A stretch of 64,000 nt of DNA from Orcinus orca (taxonomy: Eukaryota; Chordata; Mammalia; Artiodactyla; Delphinidae): assembly GCF_937001465.1 (NCBI RefSeq), contig NC_064579.1:9745501-9809500 (forward strand), read 5' to 3'. The position numbers and the translations under genes are program-made. Of the stretch, positions 1-12,190 are shown in pieces (within the stretch, counting starts at the first letter, position 1; the number at the start of each line of letters is the position of its first letter). The notes under the pieces were generated by a model. It was given only the letters and a program-made list of their open reading frames with translations, was not told the origin of the DNA and made no database searches.

Positions 1-124
1 AATATACTCAACTCATTTAACCCAAAATGTAAGTGAAGTTATATTTGCTTTACAAAATCCCCAAAAATGATAAAGTTGCAATTCTAATACAAATACAAAA
101 CCATAAATAAAATAAATGTGACAG

Positions 125-308
125 GGACTTCCCTGGCAGTCCAGTGGTTAAGACGTCGCCTTCCAATGCAGGGGGTGCAGGTTCTATCCTTGGTCGGGAG
201 CTAAGATCCCACATGCCTCGGGGCCAAAAAAACCCGAAAACATAAAACAGAAGCAATATTGTAACAAATTCAATAAAGACTTTAAAAATGGTCCACATTA
301 AAAAAAAT
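125..308 (+). mobile_element. CHR-type SINE, short-head subfamily
   Basis: tRNA-derived SINE with the head GGACTTCCCTGGCAGTCCAG, a B-box-like GGTTCTATCC and a tail containing AATTCAATAAAGACTTTAAA. It is flanked by an exact 15-bp target-site duplication (AAATAAATGTGACAG at 110-124 and 309-323), which fixes both ends. The element is a Pol III transcript copied by L1 machinery and has no coding role. Confidence 0.92.
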
Positions 309-323
309 AAATAAATGTGACAG

Positions 324-2067
324 TTTTCTATTTAGGGTGAGAGAGGCAAGAAATAGAGGGACCCAAGATGTGCATAGTTTTCTTGAGAGGGGGGGTAAAG
401 AAAGGATGTCAGTGAGGAAGATGTTAGATTAGAGAGTTCAGCAAACCACCTTTGAAGCAGCGCCCTCATCACTGTGCAGTGAGGACGAAGTATGGGGAGA
501 GGGCAGCTGTCCAAGGAGAGGTGCTGAACGTTTCTGAGTTGATTGTTAAAAACTGGTTGGGGAGGGAGTGGAGTAATACCTCTACTCTCGGTAGTTTTTT
601 ATTATTTTTAAACAGGACTCTCAAAAGATACCTGAATGACATGGGACTTAATTTCTTCTCAATAAGCTCTAGGAATTAGTCTTCTCAGGCAGGCTTGGCA
701 AGCCTATTCTCCCCATGGATTTGGGAAGAAGAGAAAAATATGTGAGAAATGTCTTTGTTGTAACTGTATCTCCAGGATATAACACAGGGTCTGACAGAGC
801 AGTTGCTGAACACGTGACTGAGGTAATAATGACAGAGTGAATGCTATGACTCTTGCGCAGAGCTGTTTGTCCAGGAAGGAAACAAAGCAGAGGCTCTAAC
901 CTATGGACATTTTGTTTGCATTCTTCTGAGGGTTAAGGACCCTTAGCCTTCCTTAGGCTCTTCTGTAGAGATAGAAATAGTCTACATTTATGTCTTAATT
1001 ACAGTTAAAGTTTATAGAAGCTTTTACTTGTATGGAATTTGGTCACTTCATTTAATTTCTTTAAATTATCCGTACACTCTCCTTTTTGTACTGCAGTCTA
1101 CTTTACACGTTTGGTAAATGAAAGATTCTAAGGGGCTTGCCATCATACTGACACCTGCAATTCATCTCTCTTGGGCCCTGTGTGAGAGAGACTTGGAAAA
1201 ATGCAGCCTTCAGTCGACCATGGGGATGAGCTGTTCTTTTTCATGGTGTGACTGAAGTTCTAGTTAGCCCTTGACCGCTTCCTGGGATGCTACTATCATA
1301 TTCAGATAGAAAAAATGATAGCTTAAATAAAAACTTAGAAACAGATGGTTTTCATCTAAAATTTAACCTCCTTTGAGAATTTCTACATCCACTCAGGCAT
1401 CCTTTATTCCCCCCATACTTTTGAGATTTTATCTTTTCAAAACATTTTGATCAAATAGACTGGCTGACTTCTGCTTTTGGACAACATGGAGTAACAGGGA
1501 CAGATTTATTCTCTTGACTGAAACAACGAAAAAAAAAAAAAAGGCCATATATAAGAAAACAATGATATTCAGAAACTGGACCTCAGGCAGCACAAGGCAC
1601 TGGTCCCTAAGAGAGGGTAAACTGATAAGCTGAGTCCTATGATTGCTCCGGCTTACTTCCTAGAGAGAGTTTTAGGCCACTGTACAGGAAGGGGGACCCA
1701 AGTGAACTGATGATAGTCAATTCCTAGATACTGTGTAATTACGTTTGTAAATTTTCCAGCTGGACCTTTGTACTAGAGATATTTCCATGAAGGTTTATGT
1801 TCTGGCCATGTCCACAGCCGCCTTCTGGGGAAAATTGCACTCTCCCCTTCTTTCTGATTAAAGTTGCCATGGCATAGCGCGTGCAATGATCAATCAGTGA
1901 CCATCCTCATCCTCTGGTTTTGACTGATGGGGCCAGGGATCAATGTTCATGCTTAGGTGGAAAATAAAGGTGTTGCTTGGCAAGAACTTTAACCCAATAT
2001 CTTGCTCCGTGTTGGACAGTAATTAATTGAGCCACTCAGATCTTCTCTCTTGGAGAGCATAAATGCC
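324..2067. other. Unassigned noncoding DNA
   Basis: No gene or clear repeat recognised. A short A-run lies near 1530-1545. The stretch 1860-2020 holds an AATAAA followed by a TTG-rich end that recalls an LTR 3' end, but no paired boundary was seen. Short open frames here have no recognisable protein content. Confidence 0.4.
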
Positions 2068-2093
2068 AAAAAAAAAAAAAAAAAAAAGAGGGG

Positions 2094-2300
2094 GGCTTCC
2101 CTGGTGGCGCAGTGGTTGAGAGTCCGCCTGCCAATGCAGGGGACGCGGGTTCATACCCCGGTCCGGGAGGATCCCACGTGCCGCGGAGCGGCTGGGCCCG
2201 TGAGCCATGGCCGCTGAGCCTGCGCGTCCAGAGCCTGTGCTCCGCAACGGGACAGGCCACAACAGTGAGAGGCCCGCGTACCGCAAAAAAAAAAAAAAAA
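2094..2300 (+). mobile_element. CHR SINE (young, CHR-2-like)
   Basis: Full-length copy: A box TGGCGCAGTGG, degenerate B box GGTTCATACCC, the GCCGCGGAGCGGCTGGGCC core, and the end GAGGCCCGCGTACCGC followed by a 16-base A tail. It inserted at a pre-existing A-run, and A(n)GAGGG occurs on both sides as the probable target duplication. Open frames across it on both strands are SINE artefacts. Confidence 0.95.
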
Positions 2301-2529
2301 GAGGGCACCTAGAACTCAGGTTGTGTCTCAAAAGACTGAGCTATTATTTTGGTTTAACACGAAGCCTGATATATATCCCAGTCTTAAGGAAACCACAGTG
2401 CAGAGTGACTATACAGTTGCCGATATGATTTTTCTGTTTTCTTTCACAATAAATTACTATTACCAAAGGTCATATATTTGTGTTTTTTCTTACAAACTAA
2501 AATAGCTTCTTTATTCTTATCAATAATAA

Positions 2530-2745
2530 TAGATAGCTATGGTTGAGTCCTTACTGTGAACTAAGCCAACATATTATAGCGTCTCCCCAACAGTCTTGTA
2601 GAAAAATATATTATTATTACTAATACAATTTTACAGATTATAGCCCAAGGTCAAATTATTAATATGTTATCAGAGGTGGGATTCAAGCCCCAGTTCAAGT
2701 TCATCTGACCACCAATTTATACCCCTTTTCTTCCTCTGGTTACCT
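2530..2745 (+). mobile_element. MIR SINE (ancient)
   Basis: Diverged MIR layout: a degenerate start-of-core, ATTTTACAGAT, AAGGTCA, then GTGGGATTCAAGCCCCAGTTC, in the order of the MIR consensus. Flanks are too old to show target duplications. Confidence 0.75.
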
Positions 2746-4129
2746 GCCGTTGATCAATATTTCTTCCACCTAAGTTAATCAGGATACCTAAAAAAAGATG
2801 AATCTCAGGGTGTATATTGAACTCAAAACCTGTTTTCAATGTTTTTTTATTTTTGGATAATTATTACTAAAATTGGATCTGTTTTTCTTGGGTGAGTTGT
2901 CAGTTAACCACTATTAAAATTCCAGTTAGAATACTTCTGAATAACCAATTTCCAAGTAATTAAATAAGAGGCTGTCTTCTTTTTGAGAAAATGTTAGCTG
3001 ACAACAAACATGTTTTTAGCTAATAGATTTCAAATTAAAGGCATTGTAAGTGGTATTTTACTGCCAGGAAGGAGAACTGAATTCTTCTCAGAATGATTAA
3101 TATTTCTAATTAAAGAAACACACATACAATTCTCACTTTCAGGTAGAGTCACTTTAGATGGAATTGTATGCTAAGGAAATAGAATTGGTTGCAATCTATG
3201 AATATAGTGTGGTTTGAAAAGGTGATTTCAAAAAGTTCAATCAGAAAAGTTCAATGCAGAAAATATAATTTCTTTTAGGAATTATTATGTATATCATCAC
3301 AACTTAGATTAGCAAATTTGTGTCTTTTGAGCCTACTAAGTAGGTAAAAATCTGGCATGGTTTAGAATATAAGGAAATCTGGAATATAAACTGTTGGACT
3401 ACACAGCAGAAGTGGCTTGAATTCATTGGTATTTTTGGCAAAGGACTAATAATTGCTGTCAGTTTTCCAAAGAACTACAGAAGGAGACTAGGAAAGGAAA
3501 TATTGTAAAAATTTTTAAACCCTGTCACATTATAGCATCCATAGACTCCCAGACAGTATCCCATATTATACTTTTTCTAAGATTAAAAGGAAAAACTATA
3601 TGTTAAGACTTCAGCACTTTGAAGCTGCTGAGCAGAGAATGTTTTAGAGCAATCATTGTTAAAAAAAAAACCTAAAAGACATAAAACACGACCAGTTTCC
3701 TTTGAATTGGACCCTCTTTTTGAGAGTTGTGTGTGTGAATTTAGGTGTCCCCCCGCCCTCTGTTTTGGTCGTTTTAAGGATATGAAAAACCTTATTAGTG
3801 AAGGTAACTTATCATTAGTGTCATTATTATTAAAATACTGCAGCACATAATGAAGTCAAACAATACTAAAAAGTACACAGTAATTGAGTCTCCCTTTCGA
3901 CCTAGACTCAGGAAGGTGATTGTCATCAACAGTTTCTCTGTGTCTTTAGTAAAAAATTTCAATTGTTCACGTATATACATATGTATTTACATAATGAGAG
4001 TATTTCTATTGAATACTTACTATTCCACTATATATGTTCTGTAATATACACATATGTATTCCTAAATAGAATATCTTAGTGATACCTTCATAGCAACATG
4101 TATATATATCTACTTTATTCTTTCTAACT
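2746..4129. other. Unassigned noncoding DNA
   Basis: AT-rich sequence with no repeat or gene that I recognise. Overlapping short open frames at 3583-4044 on both strands have no family resemblance and are what AT-rich noncoding DNA gives by chance. Confidence 0.4.
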
Positions 4130-4800
4130 GCTGTACACTATTCTTTTATGTAGGCATAATGTTATTTATTTAACCAGTCCCCTATTGACAGACAATTAGA
4201 GTTCTTTGAGATCTTTGCTATTGTTATGCTGCAGTGAGTATGCCTGTATATACGTCTTTGGTAATGTTCAAATATACTTGTTAGATACATTTTTAGAAGT
4301 GGAATTGCTCAGCTAAAGGGTATCTGCATATTTAATTTTGATCATGTCAAATTACCCTCCAAAGAAATTTTTGCTAATTATACTTCTATCAAAAATGAAA
4401 AACAGGGCTTCCCTGGTGGCGCAGTGGTTGCGAGTCCTCCTGCCGATGCGGGGGACAAGGGTTCGTGCCCCGGTCTGGGAGGATCCCACATGCCGCGGAG
4501 CGGCTGGGCCCGTGAGCCATGGCCGATGAGCCTACGCGTCTGGAGCCTGTGCTCCGCAACGGGAGAGGCCACAGCAGTGGGAAGCCCGCGTACCGCTAAA
4601 AAAAAAAAAAAAAAAAAAAGAGAAAAACAATGAGTCTTCATCAACATGGTAAAACTGATCTTTGTTCATCTTCTAGGTGAAAATAAAGTGTTGTTTTACT
4701 TTTTATTCTATTGATTTCAAATAAAACTGAAAAACTTCAAAAAATTTTAAACTATCTTTTTTCTATAAAATGCATGCTTTGCTCCTATTTCTATTAATTT
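4130..4800 (-). mobile_element. Old L1 ORF2 3' region, antisense, split by a SINE
   Basis: Read on the minus strand, it follows the L1 segment just upstream of the 3' UTR: a primed repeat-like stretch equivalent to 'lactose-type' C-terminal ORF2 codons, seen on the plus strand as GTGGAATTGCTCAGCTAAAGG and AACCAGTCCCCTATTGACAG. The same L1 continues after the SINE at 4405-4620 with TTCTAGGTGAAAATAAAGTG. Many stops; inactive. Confidence 0.7.
4405..4620 (+). mobile_element. CHR SINE (CHR-2-like), inserted in old L1
   Basis: Complete element with A box TGGCGCAGTGG, B box GGTTCGTGCCC and a 21-base A tail. The string GAAAAACA occurs on both sides (in 4397-4404 and near 4622-4629), a short probable target duplication. 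It interrupts an antisense L1 that resumes downstream, so the SINE is the younger. Confidence 0.93.
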
Positions 4801-5959
4801 TTTGGTTTATTCCTCAATCGATTTGTAAGAATGCTTCATAAATTATGGAAATCACCGAAATACACTTTCTTATTAGATTTACTTGGTGAAAGCAATACAT
4901 GTCTATGATTGTAGACATTTAAGGACATTACCAGTAATGACTAATACTCAAGTTTGATTAGCCTTTGATAAATATTGACACAATAACTTCATACTAATTT
5001 GTTAGAGGTCCAAAGAGAATGTTCCCTATGCATCATTTGTTTAGTCATGTGTACTTTCTGTATACTTTGCAGTAAAATTTACACAAAGTACAATATATAG
5101 GCACTAGGGATTATTCTGCTCCATTAGAGTGGCTCTTTCCTTGAACTTAAGTAGTTTCCTCATAGTTTGTGTTGATGAGTGTTCAGCTGAGGACTTGAGG
5201 AAAGCCCTCTGTTACTCTCCAAATCTCTGTCTCTGCAGCCCTCTCCTTTCTGGTACTTTGCCACGTCAACTCTAGATGCCTTACCCTCCTCAGACGCCCA
5301 CTTCTGTCTCCTCAATGCAGGAAGACTCTTACTCAATCCAGAGTTATTCCAAACATTTCAGCAAAAGAGCCAGTGAATTCTTTTTCTTAAACCAGATTGC
5401 ATAAGGATTTTTGTTATTTGCATTGAAACAATCCCACCTGTTTATTGAACTTTATGGAGCTATTTTTTATAACATGTTTTGACAAATATGGTAAGAATTC
5501 CAGCAAAGCACAGAGTACCTCTGCAGGGGTCCATTAAAATATAGTTTAAGGGGCTTTTCATCTGTCTAATTCAAGAGTACTTATCGGACTGCTAGAGGGA
5601 AGAATAGACTAAGTAACTTGATATAATTCTCCACAAATATTATTCTTTCAAACAATTAAATATTATACAAATGGTTTATTTGCTTCATCTTATTATGAAT
5701 ATTATACATACTCAGTATAAAACACATACATGTACACATACATATCACCATTACCACCATTAAAAATATTATAAATTATAAAATAAAGATCATCCAAAAT
5801 ATTATGACCCAGTGGTAATATCCATCTCTATTGCACAAGAAAATTCTTAATTCGCAGATGTCCATAAGCAGGGTATACAAGGGCTATTCTGGATCCCGTT
5901 CCCTTCTTTCTTCACTTTATCATTCTTCGTAAGACTTAAATTTTAATACAGTTAATCCT
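4801..5959. other. Unassigned noncoding DNA
   Basis: No gene or clear repeat seen. AT-rich, with an A/T and CA-rich patch near 5695-5815. Confidence 0.4.
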
Positions 5960-6600
5960 CCATTTCTTTCCTTTTAATTGGTCCTTTTTGTGTGTCTTAT
6001 CAGTGAAAACTTTCCCTCTCCAAGATTACAACTATATTCTCATATATATTCTTCTAAAATTCTTAAAGTTTCATCTTCACATTTAAGAGATGAATCGACT
6101 TAGAATTGATTTTTGTATATGGTGTGAGGTAGAAATCTAATATATATACATATATATATATTTTCCTATATGGATAATCAAATTTTCCAACCTGTTTTTT
6201 GAACAGTCTGTTTTTCCCCCTTTGATTTGTATTGCCACCTCTGCCTGGTGAGCAATACATGGGTCTGTTTCTGGGTTCTTTATTCTAATCCATTAGCCGG
6301 TTTGTCTATACTTGCCTCACAGTGCTAATTACTGAATATTTAAAGTGGTCCTAGCTGATAGGAAGTCTCCTTATCACATTCTGCCTCAAAATCAACTTGA
6401 CTATTCTTGGTTCTTTGCTCTTCCATATGAACCTTAGTAGATTTCTCTAGTTTACCACACACACAAAAATCTGTTGGAGCTTTGGTCCAAACTTAACAGA
6501 GTTTACAGATTAATTTGAAGAAGTGACATCTTTTTGACACAAAATCATCCAGTTCATGAAAGTTACATAGCTATTCATTTATTTGGATCTTCTTTTAGGA
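5960..6600 (-). mobile_element. Old L1 ORF2 fragment, antisense
   Basis: On the minus strand a degraded frame (about 6063-6260) retains FYLTPYTKINSK, which closely matches FLTPYTKINSKWIKDLN in the younger plus-strand L1 at 7198-8699. That is an internal check that this is ORF2. The plus-strand text GAATTGATTTTTGTATATGG and GGTGTGAGGTAGAAATCTAA is the typical antisense reading. Many stops. Confidence 0.75.
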
Positions 6601-6929
6601 GTTTTAATATTGTGTTATTATTTTCTTCATAGACATTTTTAGACTTAGTCCTTTATTTTTGTTGTTGTTACTTTGTTGGGATATCTTTCTATTTAGTTTT
6701 ATGGAAATAGAACATTATATTGTATCAGGAAACAAGAGAATATTGCTTCAAAAAGAGTGTGATCAACAATTCAAACTGCTCCTGAAGGATAATGATGAAG
6801 AAATAGCTGTGAATTTGACAATTAGAAAGACACTGGTATCACTTAAGAGACTATATATTGGCTCACATATATGTGCATTTGAATTCCAGCGCCATCTGTC
6901 ATTAAGCTATATGAGTTGAAGTACTCCAC

Positions 6930-7025
6930 TGAGTAAAGTGATAAAGTCTTCACCACAGGATTATTGTGTGGGTTACGTGAGTCAAAATGTGTAAAGCATG
7001 TAATATTTCCCAGCTAATAAGCTGT
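6930..7025 (+). mobile_element. MIR 3' part (ancient)
   Basis: AGGATTATTGTGTGGGTTAC and GTAAAGCATGTAATA follow the 3' half of MIR (the GTGAGGATTAAATGAGATAATGC-like part). Short and diverged, so moderately certain. Confidence 0.5.
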
Positions 7026-7197
7026 GAAAAGAAGAGGAAGATATGACAGCAGATTAAAAGAATATTAGAATGGAAAATAGGATTTTTCTTAGACCACCAA
7101 AGAGTTAAATCTGTGGATAGGAAAAGGGGAAAATTCTAGTTAATAAATAGACCTGGAAGATATTTAAAATAAGACTGATCAAATAAGAGTGATCAAA

Positions 7198-8699
7198 TGG
7201 AACAGGATAGAAAGCCCAGAGATAAACCCACACACATATGGTCACCTTGTCTTTGATAAAGGAGGCAAGAATATACAATGGAGAAAAGACAGCCTCTTCA
7301 ATAAGTGGTGCTGGGAAAACTGGACAGCTACATGGAAAAGAATGAAATTAGAACACTTCCTAACACCATACACAAAAATAAACTCAAAATGGATTAAAGA
7401 CCTAAATATAAGGCCAGACACTGTAAAACTCTTAGAGGAAAACTAGGAAGAACACTCTTTGACATTAATCACAGCAAGATCCTTTTTGACCCAGCTCCTA
7501 GAGAAATGGAAATAAAAACAAAAATAAACAAATGGGACCTAATGAAACTTCAAAGCTTTTGCACAGCAAAGGGAACCATAAACAAGACGAAAAGACAACC
7601 CTCAGAATGGGAGAAAACATTTGCAAACGAAGCAACTGACAAAGGATTAATCTCCAAAATATACAAGCAGCTCACACAGCTCAATATCAAAAACCAAACA
7701 ATCCAATCCAAAAATGGGCAGAAGACCTAAACAGACGTTTCTCCAAAAAAGATACACAGATTGCCAACAAACACATGAAAGGATGCCCAACATCACTAAT
7801 CATTAGAGAAACACAAATCAAAACTACAATGAGGTATCACCTCACACCGGTCAGAGTGGCCATCATCAAAAAATCTACAAATAATAAATGCTGGAGAGGG
7901 CGTGGAAAAAAGGGAACCCTCTTGCACTGTTGGTGGGAATGTAAGTTGATACAGTCACTATGGAGAACAGTATGGAGGTTCCTTAAAAAACTACAAATAG
8001 AACTACCATATGACCCATCAATCCCACTACTGGGCATATACCCTGAGGAAAACCATAATTCAAAGAGAGTCATGTACCACAATGTTCACTGTAGCACTAT
8101 TTACAATAGCCAGAACATGGAAGCAACCTAAGTGTCCATTGACAGATGAATGGATAAAGAAGATGTGGCACATATATACAATGGAATATTCCTAAGCCAT
8201 AAAAGGAAATGAAATTGAGTTAGTTGTAGTAAAGTGGAGAGACCTAGAGTCTGTCATATACAGTGAAGTAAGTCAGAAAAAGAAAAACAAATACCATATA
8301 CTAACACATATATATGGAATCTAAAAAAAAAAAAAAAGGTTCTGAATAACCTAGGGGCAGGACAGGAATAAAGATGCAGACATAGAGAATGGACTTGAGG
8401 ACACAGGGAGGGGGAAGGGTAAGCTGGGATGAAGTGAGAGAGTGGCATGGATATATATACACTACCAAAAGTAAAATAGATAGCTAGTGGGAAGCAGCTG
8501 CACAGCACAGGGAGATCAGCTTGGTGCTTTGTGACCACCTAGAGGGGTGGGATAGGGAAGGTGGGAGGGAGACGCAAGAGGGAAGGGAAGGGATATGGGG
8601 ATATATGTATACATACAGCTGATTCACTTTGTTATACAGCAGAAATGGACACAACATTGTAAAGCAATTATACTCCAATAAAGATGTTTAAAAAAAAAA
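7198..8699 (+). mobile_element. L1 retrotransposon, 5'-truncated, with perfect TSD
   Basis: The 3' 1.5 kb of an L1. It opens inside ORF2 with frame pieces such as GHLVFDKGGKNIQWRKDSLFNKW and ELPYDPSIPLLGIYP, broken into three frames, followed by the 3' UTR and an A tail ending at 8699. The 13-bp duplication AAGAGTGATCAAA stands at 7185-7197 and 8700-8712 without mismatch, which fixes the insertion. It lacks the endonuclease and reverse transcriptase regions and cannot move itself. The 3' UTR type recurs at 25115-25403 and 31670-32105. Confidence 0.95.
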
Positions 8700-8712
8700 A
8701 AGAGTGATCAAA

Positions 8713-9442
8713 GCAGAGTGGATAGTCTCAAAAGCAGACAGTGTGACAGAGCAGAAAGTGGGATGAGGAAGGAGACACTTGAACCAAATGGGAAAACAAT
8801 ATTTTGGAGCCATTTAGCATAGTGTCAAGTAGCCTTACACTTGTCCACATCCCATAAACATATATTTGATTTTCATCATGTTATGATTTTTTTTTCAAAA
8901 TGATATCATTAGAAATAGTTAACATATTCTTCTTAGTAATGAAGGAATTGTGTTATAAATTTTATAGTGTGCCAAAAACGATTAAACTGAAAAGCAAATG
9001 TTAGTGTTATGGTTTGGATTAAGCTATCTACAATATTCAATAAATCAGAATCACTCCTTGCCTGGTGATAGTATATAAAGGAACTTCTATTATAGCTTAG
9101 TGGTAAATTTATTCAGGTTGTTAAGGCCCCTCTGAAGAGTAACTGGGACTGAATGGATGACAAACTTGGAAAGATTATGAAGTTAAAAGGAAAAGGAGAT
9201 AAAGCAAAAGAAATAAATCCTTAATCCTTTGTTCAGGAAATGTTTAGTCTTATTGTGTCCAATAAATCAGAGAAACACAATCAAAATGTCAAGATTCAAT
9301 AAGCATCATCCTCTCTTGTAACTTCTTCTCCCATTTTCTTTCTTAACAACAGTTCTTTGTATTTCTGATTTTAACCAGACCAAGCCTTCTTGCAACTGCA
9401 TGCATTTTAAGTCTCATTTATATTAGGGGATGACTCTAGGTT
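8713..9442. other. Unassigned noncoding DNA
   Basis: No gene or repeat recognised. Confidence 0.4.
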
Positions 9443-9458
9443 AAAAAATAAGGGAAGG

Positions 9459-9811
9459 GGCTTCCCTGGTGGCACAGTGGTTAAGAATCCAGCTGCCAAT
9501 GCAGGGGACATGGGTTTAAGCCCTGGTCCAGGAATATCCCACGTACCGCGGAGCAACTAAGCCCATGCGCCACAACTACTGAGCCTGTGCTCTAGAGCCT
9601 GCGAGTCACATCTACTGAGCCCATGTGCCACAAGTACTGAAGCCCGCACACCTAGAGCCTGTGCTGCACAACAAGAGAAGCCACTGCAATGAGAAGCCCG
9701 CGCACCACAGCGAAGAGTAGTCCCCGCTTGTCGCAGCTAGAGAAAGCCCGTGCACAGCAATGAAGACCAAATGCAGCCAAAAATAAATAAATAAAATAAA
9801 TAATTTTTTAA
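9459..9811 (+). mobile_element. CHR SINE, long form
   Basis: Long CHR variant: A box TGGCACAGTGG, several internal CACAACTACTGAGCC-type modules, and the end GAAGACCAAATGCAGCC followed by (AAAT)n. The exact 16-bp duplication AAAAAATAAGGGAAGG lies at 9443-9458 and 9812-9827. The internal CACAACTACTGAGCC repeats distinguish this form from the roughly 200-bp CHR-2-like copies. Confidence 0.94.
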
Positions 9812-9827
9812 AAAAAATAAGGGAAGG

Positions 9828-10264
9828 AATGAAGGTGGGAAATAAGAAAGGAGGATAAGAAACAAATAAGGAAGGAAGGGAAGAATAAAAAGAAGAGAAA
9901 CAAGCAACGAAGTGTCAATTGAAAACAATAGCAGAAGGATGTGCAGCAAACTAAATAGACACCTCCAGTTCTCAAACTCGATTTACCCTTTAAAAGCAAT
10001 TTTTTTTGACCCAATAAGAGCACATGTTACTCTCTTACAGATTCACAATGTACATTAGCACATTAAGGACTTGGAGAGGGAATCAGTTTAACTTGTTTAA
10101 CTCGACATTTCCCAAACGTATGTTCATGGTATGTACATGGCTCCTTGTGAAACAACTATTAATGCCATAGAAATTTAATTCCCATGGAGCACACTTCAGG
10201 AAAAACTGGAGCTCACAAATTCAATTGCATGTATTACTGAGTTTTATTTTCTTCCTCTTAAGCA
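9828..10264. other. Unassigned noncoding DNA
   Basis: Purine-rich (GGAA-like) start near 9820-9910, then nothing recognised. Confidence 0.4.
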
Positions 10265-10690
10265 CAGCTTCTCTTTTTTTTCCAGCTTCATTGAGACATA
10301 ATTGACATGTAACATTGTGTAAGTTGAAGGTATACAATCAGTTAATTCAATACACTTACATATTGCAATAATGATCACCGCCATAGCGTTAGCTAACATT
10401 TCCATTACATTACACAATTACTATTTCTTTTTTGCAATAAGAACATTTGAGATCTAGTCTCTCAGGAACTTTCAAGTATATAACGCAGTATAATTAACTA
10501 TAATCATCATGCTGCATATTAGCTCCCCAGAACTTATTCATCTTATAATCAGAAATTTGTATCTTTTGACAGATTTTCTTATCTTTGGCTGGATTATCAT
10601 GCTGTATCAGTTGTGAAGCATGTCATTATACAATGCTCAATATCCACTATTCCAGGATATACTGTCCATTAGATATATGTATCACATGCT
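10265..10690 (-). mobile_element. Old L1 3' UTR, antisense
   Basis: Begins on the plus strand with a T-run and CCAGCTTCATTGAGACATAA, the reverse complement of the ...TCAATGAAGCTGG-poly(A) end of old L1s. It continues with CACCGCCATAGCGTTAGCTA and CCCCAGAACTTATTCATCTT, standard antisense L1M 3' UTR text. Confidence 0.8.
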
Positions 10691-10794
10691 TTCTAAGCCA
10701 TGGTTCTTTGGTCTTTGAAGATATGGTTTAAATAAAAGAAAAAATGAAATGGGCTGAGAGGTCCCCAGGCCTCTATTTTGAAAGATAGGTAGGT

Positions 10795-11255
10795 AGAATC
10801 ATGGCCTCTAGAAAAGGTCATGCCCTGATCCTTGGAATCTATGAATGTGACTTTACATGGCAAAAGGGACTTTACAGATGTGACTAGGAGAAGAATCTAG
10901 AGATGGAGAAGTTATTTTGGATTATTTAGGTGGCCTTAACCTGATCGATCACCTGAGTCCTTAAAAGTAGAGAATGTTTCCCTGGTGCAAGACAACCAGA
11001 GAGATGGTAGCATGAGAAGGACCATTGTTAGCTTAGAAGGTGGGGGAAGGGAACCATGAGCTATAGAATGTGGCAGCCTCTAGAAGCTGGAAAAGGCCTT
11101 TGGAAAGGAATACAGCCCTGTTGATATCTCAATTTTATCCCAGTAAGACCTGTGTCAGACTTCTGACCTATAGAACTGTAAGATAATATATTTGTAAAGT
11201 TTGAGTCATCAGTTTGGGGGAATTTATAATGGCAGCAATAAAAATCGAATTCCAT
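10795..11255 (+). mobile_element. Probable MaLR (MLT1-like) LTR
   Basis: Recognised by CATGGCAAAAGGGACTTTAC, AGAGATGG, TGAGTCCTTAAAAG, CCTCTAGAAGCTGGAAAAGG and GAACTGTAAGATAATA in consensus order, ending with GGCAGCAATAAAAATC. It is similar in its last 150 bases to the next element (11346-12190). Family assignment is from memory; the element being an old LTR-type repeat is more certain than the subfamily. Confidence 0.6.
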
Positions 11256-11345
11256 AAATAAGTATGCAAGAAGGTAGGATAGAAAATATTTGGATTAAAC
11301 AACCTCCTCTAGTAAAAAATGATTTAACACACTTGTATTCTGGCA

Positions 11346-12190
11346 CTGTCATAGGCAGAATTCTAAGATAGCTTCCAAGATTCCTGGTATATACACAATT
11401 TTCCCAGTTATTCAATCAAACACAGGTCTGAGTGCTGCTGCAAAAGTGCAGATTAATTGAGGTCCCATAATTGTTGATCTGAAAATAGGAGATTATCCTT
11501 TATGGGCCTGACAGGTTATTACCTGACAGGTAATCAGGTGAGCCCTTAAAAAGGCTTCCCTGGTGGTGCAGTGGTTCGGAGTCCGCCTGCTGATGCAGGG
11601 AACACGGGTTCCTGCCCCGGTCCGGGAAGATCCCACATGCCGCGGAGCGGCTGGGCCCGTGAGCCATGGTTGCTGAGCCTGCGCGTCCGGAGCCTGTGCT
11701 CTGCAACGGGAGTGGCCACAGCAGTGAGAGGCCCGCGTACCACAACAACAACAACAACAAACAAACCAACAAAAAGGATGGGGTTCTTGCTAGCGGAAGA
11801 GATTCAAAGAATGAGAGAAATTTGACACAAGGGGGATTCTCCATTGCTAGCTCTGAAGATCTCCACTGTTTGTTGTAAAATTGTGGGCAGTCTCCAAGAG
11901 TTGAGTGGGCCCCAGCTGATAGCCAGCAAAGAAATAAGGACTTCAGTCCTACAGCCACAAAGAACTGTACTCTGCCAACAATGTGAATGAGCTTGAAGAG
12001 CACCCATCGTTCCAGATTAGAGCATAGTCAACATCTTGATTTCAGCTTCATAAAATCCTAGGCAGAAAGCCCAGTCTTACTGTGCCTTGACTGTTGACCC
12101 TCAGAACTATGACGTAATAAATGGTCTTGTTTTAAGCTGCTAACTGTGTGGTAATCTGTTACACATCAATAGAAAACTAATTCAGGCACA
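11346..12190 (+). mobile_element. Probable MaLR (MLT1-like) LTR, split by a SINE
   Basis: GGCAGAATTCTAAGATAGC start, GGGCCTGACAGG and AATCAGGTGAGCCCTTAAA, then a SINE (11553-11772). It resumes with GGCCCCAGCTGATAGCCAGC, TCAGTCCTACAGCCAC and TCTGCCAACAATGTGAATGA, and ends TTTTAAGCTGCTAACTGTGT ... AATAGAAAACTAATTCAG. Both halves keep consensus order, so the SINE landed in a single older LTR. ACCTGACAGGT forms a small local inverted repeat. Confidence 0.65.
11553..11772 (+). mobile_element. CHR SINE (CHR-2-like) with CAA-rich tail
   Basis: Complete head-to-tail element with A box TGGTGCAGTGG. The tail has become (CAA)n/(CAAA)n rather than pure A. Flanks share AAAAAGG (around 11546-11554 and 11770-11777). 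The apparent 167-codon minus-strand frame at 11500-12003 is antisense SINE plus LTR, not a gene. Confidence 0.93.

Noticed and set aside
2094..2180. Apparent tRNA gene (A and B boxes)
   Set aside because: This is the tRNA-derived head of a CHR SINE; the cloverleaf is not maintained and the same head occurs in a dozen other places.
11500..12003. 167-codon minus-strand open frame
   Set aside because: It runs through antisense CHR SINE (11553-11772) and LTR sequence; parts of the same translation recur in frames over other SINE copies (2023-2331, 31276-31599, 57377-57598).
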